Source of the DNA: Auriscalpium vulgare
Lineage: Eukaryota; Basidiomycota; Agaricomycetes; Russulales; Auriscalpiaceae
Assembly: GCA_019915015.1 (NCBI GenBank)
Contig: JAHBBC010000002.1
Location: 62,001-126,000 of the forward strand
Reading direction: 5' to 3'
DNA length: 64,000 bases
A program made the translations under genes and the position numbers. Positions 12,467 to 23,744 of the stretch are shown one piece after another (the first letter of the stretch is position 1; each line of letters starts with the position of its first letter). Under the pieces are notes generated by a model that was given only the letters and a program-made list of their open reading frames with translations, did not search any database and had not been told where the DNA came from.

Positions 12467-13631
12467 GCATCTGCACGCACCGCCGCGCGGTCGCTTGAAC
12501 TTTCATCGTCGGTATCATAATCGGTTTTAGGTATATCGTTGCTTTCTTTGCTTGCATTGTTGCATTTGAGCCGCCACTTGCGGCGGCTCTCGGTCCCCAC
12601 GCGCACGCCTTTCTATTATCTCAACGTCTGCTTTCATCATCCTGTCGCATGCCGACATCAAGTATAATGTACACTAGCATGTCTTATGTACGTGCACCCC
12701 CTTCCGTTACTGCGTAATATTTTGGTCTCCGGCCGTGTTTCTTTGCCTCATCATCCACCATCCATATCCCCCACCAATTGCTTGACCCTCGTTCCCCCCC
12801 ACCCATCCATCAGAATCACTGACTGCGCACTGCTATCGCTTCCTACTCCATCCCCCCACTTTCTTTCTTGCTGTTGGCATCTCACTTGCGTATCTGACGA
12901 CGACACGGGCACGGCCCACCCGTTGTATCCACTTCATGACGATTCTTTATCTTGACGAATGCTCCGATATGTGTCTATTTCCCTTATATCCGTGTAAAAA
13001 GGCCCGTGCTCTGCACGTTGTGCGTGATAGGCTTGTGCAATGAAATGATTTTCCTTTGTATAATGTCGGCCAGGTCAGGCTTGGTCGACGCGGGCCTTGC
13101 CGAAGGAGACTCCGGGGCCGTCGGGGCCGTCGCAGTTCAAACGTTCAAGTTCGACTCGCTCGTGGCATAACCTACCTTTCCTCAGCAGTGACTTTCATCG
13201 GAAGTCAGCTTCATCCTCCGCAAGGTGTTGATTCCTTCTTTCCGTACTGCTCCAGTCGTCTCTGCTTTGCAGTCCTGTGACATGGCGTCGCCGGGAACTT
13301 GAAGCGTCTCCGACTCTCCGATGCCCACGCCGCAGGTGATGAACTGTCAGTCTGCGATGGCCCACAGTGGGAGTCATGGCCGGAAATACACAACCCTTAT
13401 CTATAACGCCCATGATGAACTCACGACGGTGTAGGATACCCGCAGCAATCACCGCAACGCTGGCTCCAAGATCAGCATATACTTAAGTGCCCTCACAGCT
13501 CCTCACAGTCCTTTCCTTCCTCTCAGATTCCCCTTGCCTTCCTTACAATATTTTTGCACACATTGACGAGTTTCAGCAATGGCCGCCGCACCATTCATCT
13601 AGACCGGTGACCGTTCTGCCTGACGACTTGA
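12467..13631. other. Gene-free stretch downstream of the AT-hook gene
   Basis: Pyrimidine-rich DNA follows the stop codon and is probably 3' untranslated sequence. The rest has only short ORFs with no family resemblance. Confidence 0.4.
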
Positions 13632-13747
13632 AAGGGTGGAGGGGCGTCGTCAGACAGACCGGTCGATCTGAGTTTAAAAACATAGGCAGTTCTGAGCAGC
13701 TCCGACGCACCTAATCGGGACGTAATAACGTGACTTCGGAAGATGCC
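13632..13747 (+). repeat. Left arm of a fold-back inverted repeat
   Basis: This arm pairs with the reverse complement of 14054-14170. Shared blocks include GATCTGAGTTT, ACATAGGCAGTTCTGAG and AATAACGTGACTTCGGAAGA; by eye the arms are about 85 percent identical over about 105 bp. The arms flank about 306 bp without a coding frame, giving a unit of about 540 bp, the size of a fold-back MITE. No target-site duplication was recognised. Confidence 0.75.
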
Positions 13748-14053
13748 TGGACACATCGAGCATGCTCAGAACCTCAATGCCGATGAATCAAATGACAAAA
13801 ATATTATTTGAGTACCATGAAGCAGTCTTATTTATCATAGAGCTCTATCAGGGAAGTCAACAGTTAACGAGTCGAGTCGAAAGCTGAGTCGAGGCTTCCT
13901 TGCCGGTGTAGCGAGTCCAAGTAGGTCAATTAGGCACGCCAAAGTAATCCCTAAGTGACTCATGGGCGAGATTATATCTCAGGAAGATGTCATAATTGTC
14001 TGAAAGTCGAGAATGATACACGGAAGTCTATGCGACGGTCCTGTACGCGTTCT

Positions 14054-14170
14054 GGCATCTTCCGAAGTCACGTTATTGTCTCCCAAAAAGGAGCGTCGGC
14101 GCCACCTCAGAACTGCCTATGTATTCAAACTCAGATCTGCCAGTCTGTCTGGCGACACTTCTCCTCCCCA
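14054..14170 (-). repeat. Right arm of a fold-back inverted repeat
   Basis: Reverse-complement partner of 13632-13747. Its outer end lies about 120 bp before the first resolved exon of the UPF0658-type gene, so the element sits in the promoter or leader of that gene. Confidence 0.75.
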
Positions 14171-14288
14171 TGCCCAAGTGTCGCCGAGACAGAGTGGTTA
14201 CGAGTCTACCATTCATCGGCACTAGGGCCCAGAAGTTTTTCATCGGAACTAGTGAGTTTGCCACATGACCACCTGTGCTACCAAGTAG

Positions 14289-16039
14289 CTCAATCCTGGG
14301 AACATCGTAGTCGTTGTTCGTGAGTTTCTGTTTCTGTGCGCACTTTTGGTGAATATAACTGGCTGATCTCCATGCAGAGACGGTCGTGGTACTCACCATG
14401 ATAGGATTGACGTTGCACTTCGTATGTTACCTACTCTCCGCCAACGAATCCTTATCTTACCTAGCTCACATAGGTGGCGGAGAGCATAGACTTCAGCCTA
14501 ACAATTTACAAGGTAGGCTAAAGATTCCAATACAACGGGCTCGAGGAATTGTTTGACCGTGTGATCAGACCCTCCCATGTTACCTGGTGCTGTTTATTTT
14601 GGCCGAGTGAGTGTTGTCTGGATCGCTCAATCTCATGCTGATGCATTGACGAATATCCCAGGCTCTTCGAGTTGTTAATGGCGCTTGACGCGCTGCGGTT
14701 GCGGAACGTCATTCAGTTGATCGGGTTGTTGAGTGCGTAATCATCTCGTGGGCCATGCATATCGCTGTTCTAAGGTGTCCTTACGGACCCAGTGTTTCAC
14801 TTGGCGCTTAACATATTCGCCGCTCTCCAAGTGCATGCGACGAAGAATGTCTTGGTGCGACTGCCAAATTGCGATGGCTCCGTTAGCTATACCGTGCGTA
14901 TCTGCGCCTTGTGCCACTCCTTCTCCCGCGCTGACTTTATTCTCAGCACTGCGGTGGAAAGCATACTCTTTTCAAGAAAGTCGAGCCCTTCTTGATCGTT
15001 GTGCCCTGTGTCGTCGCCACGTCATTCTTCGCGCTGCTCTGGTTTGTATGGGCTCTGTATGTGGAATTTGGGTACGTTTCTGCTAGCCATGGCAACAGGG
15101 GCGAGAGTGTCTGACGCGTCGTAGCTGGGCTATCTTCCGCGCTGTCGACGCCAGTGACACTGCCCTGAAGAGTGCGTGCATTCCCCGATGGCTAAAAATG
15201 AAGCTCTGACCAATGCGTATAGAATATCAATTATATCCTGTCTTCATCTGCCTGCTGAAGTTCGAATTCTTCGGCTTCACCGGTATTGCGATTCAGGCAT
15301 GATTCGTCTCTACTAGATCCACTAAGGCGATGCTCACCTCGCCACAGCTGCTTGTTGTAGTGCTGTCAAGGAACTCGGCGGAATACAGAATGACCGTCGC
15401 AGCGATTCCCGTGGTCTTGTTCCTTCTTATTGGCTGCGCATACGCTGTACAACGGAAAATCAAGTGGTACGTGAGCTTCTGTCTATGGCCGTGCAGCTCG
15501 GTGTGTCCATGTCGACTATCGATCAGGCTCGTGTCGATATCACTGGTACTGATGTTGGCATCTGAAACATATTGTGAGCGCCTTTCGACTGTTGTCGTTT
15601 GATACTGGCAGTATCTAACATAATTCTTTCACCAGTCGGTAGGGTTGCATTGGTTCCAAAGAGGATACGCGAAGCTTAGTACTTTCGAATAGTGTACAAG
15701 CTTGTGCGCTTCTACGAGCCATCATCCAGACAGCATTATCAAACAACACGATCCACGCTGACTGCCTTCAGTCAGTATACATTGGAATTGACATCCTGCG
15801 ATATTGGCTCATAATCTTGCAGCAATCATCGCCTCCGTCCTTCTCCTCTTGGTATTTGCTGTCGGCTGCTTGATCGTCTTCGACAAGGACCTCCTTGGGT
15901 CAACTATTTACGGTGCGTCGTCCGCGTTTGGCAAACGCGACTGCGATGTCGACGTCACACCCCAACAGACACACCTATATCCGGCGGCTCTGCAACACAC
16001 ACACCGGGGGAGCACGAAGATGATCCATTGGTTGAGTGA
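14289..16039 (+). CDS. UPF0658-type Golgi multi-pass membrane protein (5' end unresolved)
   Basis: Polytopic membrane protein resembling the fungal UPF0658 Golgi family, whose function is unknown. Ten or so short exons rebuild a coherent chain: VVVLTMIGLTLHF, CYLVLFILAELFELLMALDA, LRLRNVIQLIGLLMFHLAL, QVHATKN, PFLIVVPCVVATSFFALLW, YVEFGWAIFRAV, YQLYPVFICLLKFEFFGF, TVAAIPVVLFLLIGCAYAV, LYKLVRFYEP and VLLLLVFAVGCLIVF. The last intron joins IY to DTPISGG, and the acidic tail EHEDDPLVE ends at the TGA at 16037-16039. The intron at 15297-15347 has a GC donor. About seven helices are visible. The initiator ATG was not found: the first exon trusted begins near 14289, and an upstream exon or a start altered by the adjacent inverted repeat is possible. 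The family call comes from remembered patterns. Confidence 0.68.
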
Positions 16040-16380
16040 TGTGGGCTACACAGTAGGGTTAAAGTCAGGGCTGAGCCAGAGCTAGAGTCATGACTAGTAG
16101 CTCAACCGTGACTTCCATAATAAAGACCGAGGCACCGGCGCTGATTGTGCGTGCTCGTCGTTTCGAGATAACGGTTGGCGTGGTCGAGACAAGGATTTAT
16201 CAGAACAGCTCGAAAGACATGACCTCTGGCTGCGCGACAGCGATGTCCCATGCTCCGCCATGCCCCATGCCCTTCACACCACATACCCGTGACAGGAGGC
16301 GAGGTGGCGTTCAGAGGAGGGAGGGGCATTCGAGTCTTGGATGAGCAGTTGATAATAACCGTAAATGCCATGAAGTTATG

Positions 16381-17870
16381 TCAACTATCTGCCTCATGCC
16401 ACTTCACCTGGGTCTCAGGCAGAGCCTCCCGCACCCTAGCCACCCACTCCCCCCTCGCAAGACCACGCACAACGTCCAACTCTTCTAGCTGGTACCCGGC
16501 CGCTGCGCGCTCCCCGAGACACTGCACAGGAGTGCATCAGCTGGCGTAGTCGCCAGCTCACGAACACCGCGATGAAGATCCATGCCGGCGATAACGAGCA
16601 CAGATAGCGCGGGGACGACGCACTGCGGGCGTGCAGTGTCGCCGGGAATAGCACTGTCTGCGGGGCGCAATGCAGCACAGAAAGATGCGAGCCATTGGCC
16701 TTTGACCATGAGGCGCCGCAGCGCGGGTGCATACGCTAGCGCATCTGCCCAGTCTTCACCCACGCCGGACACGGCAAGTTCCTCGAGGTGCTTTGAGCTA
16801 AGGGCGCGCAGTATAGACTGCACTACACCCCATGACCTGCCGGTGTGTCCGTCTGCGTCCTTCGTGATTTTCAGGGTCACGGCGGGCTTTCCTGCTTCAT
16901 CCCCGCGGCGCCATGCCCTCACATAGACAATGTCGTCTCTGAACCCATCTTCCGTGACGAGTGCCAACCGGATGTGGATGCGCACGACGCGGGCTGCACC
17001 GACGATGCATGCAGGGATAGCAGAAACAACTTCTGCGAGCTCCGCTGAGGGGAAAGCGTCACAGGCCAGTATGCCGCCAACGCGGACTTCGGCCGGAAGT
17101 GCGAGGTGCTTGAGGAAGAGCGTTGCAGGTGCAGCGCTGGTTTCCAGGTAGAGAAAGCGCAATGTCGGCAGCTCCACGACGCCTTGCGGAAGGTCCTGGG
17201 AGTCCGCGTGCCTCAAATACAGGCGAGCTGCTCCAGCACGCGCATTCTCCTGAGCGCGGAGAGGACCGCCGCAAACTTCACGGCGGGCTCGGCGACGCCA
17301 TATCGGCTGACGTGGAGAGAAACAAGGTTCTCGAGCAGTGGTAATGTCCACGGCAGCGCGTCAACAAGCGAGCCATCCGGGACCACGGGCGGGGTGTCGA
17401 TGGGAGGGTGGGAGAGATCAAGGTGAAGAGAACGGAGGAGCGGGGCGGGGGCGGAGAGTATTGGGAGCGCGGCCTGGTAAGCGTCGGGGCGAACGGCGAG
17501 GTCCAGGAGTTTTACGCGCGCGAGGTGTTCACCAATAATTGCAAGGTTTAATGCATTAATTGAGTATTTGGGACAAAGGACTGTGAGAGGCGCATTTTGA
17601 GAGCGGGAAAGAAAGGCGTTGGCCCAGCTTTGGCCGAGCACACCCGGCACTGTTATTTGGGAGGCCCATAGAGTTGGTTGATGAAGGGCAATGTGCCGCC
17701 AACGTTGGCAAGTGTGCGTGACTTTCAGCCATCCGAGTGTTTGCGCTTCGTCCGCGGAAAGGAGCCCAAGGGCCGGTCTATCGACGAAAGGATGGCAAAG
17801 ATGGCGTTGAGGATCTCGGGTGGAAGGCGGTCGATGGGGAGTCCGGCGTTGTGTCGCAAGTAGTAGATGC
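16381..17870 (-). pseudogene. F-box/leucine-rich repeat gene with three frameshifts
   Basis: Remnant or mis-assembled copy of a basidiomycete F-box/LRR gene (substrate adaptor for SCF ubiquitin ligases). An F-box-like start, LPIDRLPPEILNAIFAIL, lies near 17840-17780. A frame change of one base near 17775 leads into TLGWLKVTHTCQRWRHIALH. A second change near 17220 joins LRRMRVLEQL to RLYLRHADSQDLPQG in the middle of one leucine-rich repeat. A third near 16530, two extra bases, is needed to reach YQLEELDVVRGLARGEWVA and the end at 16381-16383. None falls at plausible splice sites, and no in-frame ATG precedes the F-box. Three independent small indels suggest decay; sequencing error is the alternative. 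Confidence 0.68.
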
Positions 17871-19031
17871 GCTACTAGTAGAAGAGTAGCCTGCCAGTGG
17901 GCGGCCGCTGCTAAGTCTGCACAGCGTATATTGTAACAGTCGTAGAAGAGATTGGAAGACTAGTACTAGTGACAGCACTTACTACTTTCGGTGCCCGGCG
18001 CGGGATAGGATATAGGATACGATATGATATCAACCCGCCAGGGAGTCCCGATGCCGCACGGTCACTGTCCTCCGATGACTCACGTGAGCGCTCATTGATT
18101 CGCTCAGAAATTTGTGCGTCACACTCACGCCGCGTTCGAGTCGACCACTATTTGCTCTTCATAAACTCTTGGTAACCGTCACCACTCTAGTCAACGACTC
18201 GTATAGGCGCCACATACTCTTCCACGGTCTCTTGAAACGTATCATGTCGAATCGAGATGAGCGGCTCTGCGATGATGGCACACGATCCTGGGACTCAGAA
18301 CGACGGACTCGTCACGACAAAGGCGCGTGCACGATATTTGACCTTTGGGGTGATCGGGAGTGACTGATTGTGTTCGGTGTAGTAAAGTTAAACGCCGTAT
18401 GTAATCGCTGTTTGGCCGCCAGTCATCAGAACATCAAGTCATTCAAACGCAACATGTGTACGCGCTTGGTTGCATGCGACATCTTGGTGTTCTGTCGATT
18501 TCTTGCACCGAGTTGCTTCGCTTTTGATGGCTTCGGTGAGGTGGCATGTGCTCAAGCGCTCATTGGGCTTCATGCATGCTACCGTGACCGTGTTCTACAA
18601 GATGCCAACACTTCTTAAGCTTCACGCATCTCGCCGCCTTGACGCAGTCCCTGTGAAGATCGATGGGTGACGGCTTTGGAACGTGCTCCGCCTCTTGATC
18701 GACTCCTTTGCCGGTCTTGTGCTCGTGGACGATCAACCGTACTAAGTATATCTCGTAGTCGTGGGCAGCGCGGACGTTCCATGCATTCCATTACGAAGCA
18801 CTGCAGCCATTGTTCTTCTTCTCTGACATTGTCACATGCGCCCTCGAGGCGGCAACGCGCCATCCTGGGGGCTCAAAGGATAGGTACCTGGAGCCCAAGC
18901 AGTGTAGTAGTGCGGGCGGCATATTTATGGGAGACAACATCCTGTCGTACCAGGACGTGCACCTGTGTGTACATAAGTGCTCATACCACCTGTCTGGAGA
19001 CTCTCATTAGTTCCACCTCCCCTCATTTCCG
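17871..19031. other. Gene-free stretch
   Basis: Only short ORFs without family resemblance. The right end should hold the promoter of the seven-TM gene that starts at 19032. Confidence 0.4.
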
Positions 19032-20195
19032 ATGCTGACTCTTGATGTCGCTACGCTGGCGAGCTTGCTCACGGGCAGTATACTGTATGGTCAGTGCTGT
19101 TCCTATCCTTCACAAAAACACGCGTATGACGTTTGATCTACAGGGGTACATATTGTGACGTTCAGAAACGCCGTCAAAGTGCTCCTGTTCAATAAACGGC
19201 ATGAGGCCCGACAACCCATCTTCATCGCGGCGATCTTCCTATTCTTTTTCTTCGCGACGGTGGAAGTGGCGTTCTCATTCGGCTGGGTGCTGGACGCCTT
19301 TGTAGCGTATAAAGGGCCCGGCGGGCCCACGGCGAAGTTGCTGCAGTTCTCGGGCATCGTGCCCCAGTTGATCGCGCTACCGCTCACTGCGCAGATCCTC
19401 ATCGGGAATGCGGTGCTGGTTTGTCCGCATTTTGTAACCCGCGTCGACATGCCGCTGACGTGTGAATTGGCAGATATATCGCTGTTTCCTGTTGTACCCG
19501 CAGTACTGGGTCATTGTCGTGATGCCAATAATATGCTGGCTTGGGACTCTAGGTAAGCTTATTGCTCTCGTGGCTTTGATTGGCATTCAACGATCGCGAC
19601 TAGTTCTAGGTGTTCTCATCGTGGTGGCCGCATCAGAAATAGACGAGCGGACGACGATCAGCAACAATATCTTAGAACCCTTGATGCTGTCATTCTTGTC
19701 CTTGACGGTGGCCACCAACTTTTACTGCATATGTTCGTCAAGCCGAGGAAGCGGTACAACCAGGCAATCACAGTTATAGTCGAGTCAACGGCCATGTACG
19801 GCGTCTGCGCTTTTCTGCTCATTGGCTTTGAGACCCAGAAAAGCAACGGCGCGTACATCATATGCGAAGCCGTAGGCATTGCTGCGCTGTATCGTATGCA
19901 GGGTGCTAAGCCCATGGCAGACGATCCAGGTTGCCGTCGGTATCCTTTGAACACTCTCTGTAATCCTCCGCTAATGTTTCTGTAGGGCATTGCGTTCAAC
20001 TTGTTGACAATTCGCGTAGACCAGGGCCGCTCGGTCGAAGCGCACTCCACCCCGACCACCGCTGGAAGCGCCCCCGTACGCTTTGCGGCGGGGCCACATA
20101 CGCGTACGGCAGACATGCCGGTGGGGGGAGGCGTGCGCCAGAGGTCCTCTGAAAACGTGCTCGCGCTTGGTGGTGGAAATTTAGAGGAGGTGTAG
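19032..20195 (+). CDS. Seven-TM membrane protein, paralogue B (internally shortened)
   Basis: Second copy of the family at 782 and 51415, with the same first exon pattern: ATG at 19032, MLTLDVATLASLL, splice after ILYG, then VHIVTFRNAVKVLLF. IYRCFLLYPQYWVIVVMPII, SLTVATNFYC, ESTAMYGVCAF and GIAFNLLTIRVDQGRS align with the other two copies. Between NFYC and AITVIVEST the other copies have about 30 residues containing IV(R)(R/Q)IWL and RSLR. Here that stretch is missing, and a 31-nt relic of the neighbouring intron (19734-19764) does not restore the frame when removed. The gene may therefore encode a broken or shortened protein. The tail ends at the TAG at 20193-20195. Function unknown. Confidence 0.68.
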
Positions 20196-20515
20196 ATTGG
20201 ATTTGAGAGCGCTCGCCGTTGGACGTGATTGATCTCGAAGTGGCAGGAATGGTTGCGCCAGCAAGCACAGAAAAGTGGACCAAAATAATGGGCAGGGCCA
20301 ATCTACGTACCAACAGACACTCTACCTATGCTCACGGACTCGGTCTCGCCTTGCGTGCGCTGTGTATTCATGGACTCGTGTGACTACCCTATCGGCGTGA
20401 CAGACTCTCTTATTGACACTCCGAGATCAAGATAAGATAACATTCGCGTCACGCGATTGTCACAGTTCGCCGCGCGCCTTTCCTGCTGGCAATTCCTTTC
20501 TCCAACGTTGCAACC
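20196..20515. other. Intergenic: HSK3 promoter
   Basis: A 320-bp gap between two plus-strand genes. No gene or clear motif is seen. Confidence 0.4.
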
Positions 20516-20857
20516 ATGAGCCAGTCGCAGCCGCTCAGCGCGACGCAAGCCAAAGAGCGCAACTACGCGCACCTCGCGAGCAGCCTCACACGGCTCTCGC
20601 GCGCAATGGGGCAGACTGCCGACCTCTTCGAGCAGCTACACGTCGACCTCGACGCCATGCGCACGCTCGCCGGCCTGCACGCCGCCCAGTGAGTCACAAT
20701 TTACACCATCGCACATGTCCATCCCATCCTTCTCCGCTTCTTCTGGAATGCTCGCTGTGACGGCTGATGTCGGCGCAGACTCATGGCGGTGGCTGCCGAG
20801 CTGGACCCCGATCGCGCAGACGGCGAACAAGAAAGCGAACTGGGAAACGAGGGCTGA
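20516..20857 (+). CDS. HSK3: DASH complex subunit Hsk3
   Basis: Small outer-kinetochore protein of the DASH/Dam1 ring, which couples chromosomes to spindle microtubules in fungi. Two exons, 20516-20688 and 20779-20857, join in frame to give 83 residues, close to the usual size of Hsk3. The conserved helix runs from KERNYAHLASSLTRLSRAM through TADLFEQLHVDLDAMRTL to GLHAAQLMAVAAELD; the intron falls inside HAAQ/LM. The family pattern, with a Tyr-Ala pair near the start, a central Leu heptad and a G(L/Y)H motif near the end, is present. The tail is acidic. The start is the first ATG in frame. It lies 320 bp downstream of the seven-TM gene with no functional link apparent. Confidence 0.85.
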
Positions 20858-22510
20858 TCACCCCCTCGGAGTATAATGAGCACCTGTGTATGTAAGTATG
20901 CGGATGACCGTCTTTTCTGCTGTAATTTAGTGTATAGGTGCGTCACGGCCTTCTAGAAACTCATCGCGCTTGATTTGTTCTAACCCCGAGATCGCAGGAA
21001 TGTGTCGCCCTGCAGGCTAAGCGGTCGCGCTACGTGCGTGGAGACGGCCGGAGCCATCGATGCTCGCACTGGATAAGCCGGGCGGTGACTTGAGAAGCAG
21101 AAAGCGTTCTGCGCGGGATGAACGAGAATGTTGACGTGGTGCACTCCTATGCCGATGGATCGCGCACGCCCCATTCAGTTAGAGTACAGTACGTCTTCTG
21201 GGCATGCGGACGCTAGGGCCCATCAGGGTGAGTGAATTCTCGAACCGTTCTCTCAAGGTGTTTCTCAGTGACCCCGGTATCTCAATTCAAAGGCTCTTTG
21301 CATGACTCGCAAGCACAGGCCAAATGGCAATCCTAAGACTTTTCAAGCTCAAGTCTCGTGAGTCCGAGCTACCCCGGTACAAGATTGATACCCCACACGC
21401 TGTTGGCCCTGCCGGCGGCGACTTCAAAGCTCAAGATAGATTGATTAATTCGCTACACAGGTTACCCTCCTGCATGTTCACATCTCGATTCACCCCCATA
21501 TATGATATAATATCCGCTCTTGTGCCGCTCAGTCGGCACAACGAAATGGAGGTTTACGTGACGCGCGCCCAGCGCCACACCCACTCGATCGTGGCCATAC
21601 GGCATGCACACATGCCCTCTGCTGGACAATTCAGCTGGGTTGCCTGCAGGCGTGTCGGTTACCTGAATAAGCGGCGAGGCTGTCTTTCCCTTCCGGAGAA
21701 CAAGCTGGGCGCAACCTGCCCTCCCATCTGAGGCAAATCTGCATCCTGGATGGACACCTCTTTGGGCTCGGGTGCTCTTTCATTCTTCTCTTCTCAGAGA
21801 AGATGCTATCGCGTACGCGTTGGCTTTGCTTGCGAAACTGCAATTTAATAAGTATAATACGGGCCTTTCTTGATGCGTGTGTTCAAGCGTGGTGTCCTCG
21901 AGGCATTCAGCATCAATTCTCTGATGACACACCCGCAAACAACAGCCCGTTGTTCTGCCAGATGCATCTCGGGTGGCGTAATGGAAGCATTTTGTTTCTG
22001 TTACAATCCTATCTCTTGCACGGGCGTGAGTGGAACTGCATCAGTGCATCGCCAGGGTCGTAAGGAGAGCATGTACTTATTGGTATCGCGATTGAGCATG
22101 ATTGGCACCGCGCCTCAGGCTTCTCCGCGCACTCCACCATATTATTCGGCACTAAGGTTGATACATGAATAAGCAATGAGGTTCCGTACATAAACGTATG
22201 CGGGTCAAAATATATACTGTGTCAGGCTTCATCAGACATCGGCAACGAAACCTTCTGTAGAGGTTGGACACCGTTGGCGGTGTACCTCTAAACCCGCGAA
22301 GACTGTACGTCACGCACCCGCTAAGTTAGGAGTGTTGGTGGATATTATTTGGTATTGTCCGTTGATACGTAATCCTACTGAGCAGTCCGCAGCAGCGTTC
22401 TTCAATATCCCGGCAATCGCCGCAAGACCTCGAGTCGCAAGACTCACCGCGCGTTGCCACATCCAGCCCAACCCGCCATCCTGACTCGCATGCGACCCGT
22501 TTGACACCCA
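20858..22510. other. Gene-free stretch
   Basis: About 1.65 kb with only scattered short ORFs and no recognisable domain or repeat. The right end is upstream of the kinase-like gene at 22511. Confidence 0.4.
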
Positions 22511-23744
22511 ATGTCCGACCCCGCCTCCGCCCCAGTCGCCCCCAACGACCCGGACGCCCTCGCTCTCGGCCACCCGCAGATCGTGCTCATCCTCGTCGGC
22601 CTCGTTGCGTCGGGCAAGGTACGCTCCTTAATCACTCAAATTCGCTACCGTGACGCTCAGGGTCGTCTTCCCCCGCACTCAGTCGTCGTTCGCGAGCGCG
22701 CTCGAGCGGCACTATCAGCAGTTCCGCCGGTGTTGCCAGGACGAGCTTGGCGACCGGCGCGCCGTCGAGGGGGCCGTGCGCGCCGCGCTCCGCGAGGGCC
22801 TTTCGGTGTGCGTTGATCGCACGAACATCGACGCGACGTATGCTTATACCTATCTTGCGCGCGGGCGGCTCGCAATCGAATACTACTGATGCGACGCGTG
22901 TGCATTGCAGGCAGCGCGCGCACTGGATCAACATTGCGCACGAGTTTCCCGGTGTGCCTGCTTGGATTCTGCTCTTCGACACACCATACAACGTACGCCC
23001 GCGTCCGCGTCCACGCTTACGTCTACCACATTAACCGCACCCACAGGTCTGCGCAGAGCGCCTCCAGCATCGTAGGCACCGACCTCACTCTACGCTACTC
23101 AGATTTTTCTAACTTTGTCAGGACACGACCACCCCACCATCAGAGACGCAGCGGCCGGGCTGCGCATCCTCGCGCGCTTCGCGTCCGAGGTCGCGCCCCC
23201 GGCGCCGCACGAGGGCCACGAACGCCTCCTCGCGCTCGCGCCCGCGCAGCTGCCGCCCGCCGGCGCGTACTCGCGCGCGGACGTACGCGCGGTGCTGCAC
23301 CGTGTGCGCGACGCGCCGCCGTCGCGGGGCGGGCATGGCGTCGAGGGGTCTGGCGGGGGCGGACGCGGGCGTGCTAGCGCGGACGCGCGGTCGCCGTATG
23401 CGCGCTCCTCGTACAGAGGCGCACACACTGGTTACGCGGCGCGGGGGTCGCCTTCGCGGGCCGCTGGGTCCTCGTCGTGGGGCGCAGGGTCTTCGTCGTG
23501 GGGCGCAGGATCCCCGTCGCGGGGTGCGGGATTGTCGTCGCGAGGCGCAGGGTCCTCATCTTGGCGTACTGGGCCCGAGCGCACACGGGGCGGCGTCACC
23601 CGCGCGCCGGAGACCCCATGGCGCGGCCGCGGGACGGCCCCAACGCGCACAGAAACGGGGGGACAATGGGGAGCATCGCGAGCTGGGAACGCGTCGAGGG
23701 CGAGCGGCGCCGGTTCCGCACAAGGTCCGCTGGTGGATGACTGA
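22511..23744 (+). CDS. PNK-like P-loop kinase (AAA_33 type) with repeat tail
   Basis: Predicted ATP-dependent kinase related to the polynucleotide-kinase group; the substrate is unknown. Five exons (22511-22618, 22683-22837, 22911-22992, 23048-23072, 23122-23744) keep frame and give 330 residues. The Walker A motif GLVASGKS covers residues 30-37, with the first intron just after its Lys. QDELGDRRAVEGAVRAAL and LSVCVDRTNIDATQRAHWI resemble the segment after Walker B in PNK enzymes. WILLFDTPYNVCAERL and HPTI follow, with Arg residues suitable for a lid. From about residue 210 the chain becomes Gly/Ser/Arg-rich, including five 21-nt repeats (23466-23565). The tail is probably disordered, and its RG/RS content suggests nucleic acid contact. 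Stop TGA at 23742-23744. Confidence 0.85.
23466..23565 (+). repeat. Tandem 21-nt repeat in coding sequence
   Basis: Four full units and a partial fifth of GGGTCCTCGTCGTGGGGCGC plus one base, encoding GSSSWGA-like heptads in the tail of the kinase-like gene. The first two units differ by a single base. Confidence 0.85.

Noticed and set aside
19032..20195. Reading the seven-TM genes as GPCR pheromone receptors
   Set aside because: The exon pattern and motifs do not match Ste3-type receptors; only the number of helices is similar.
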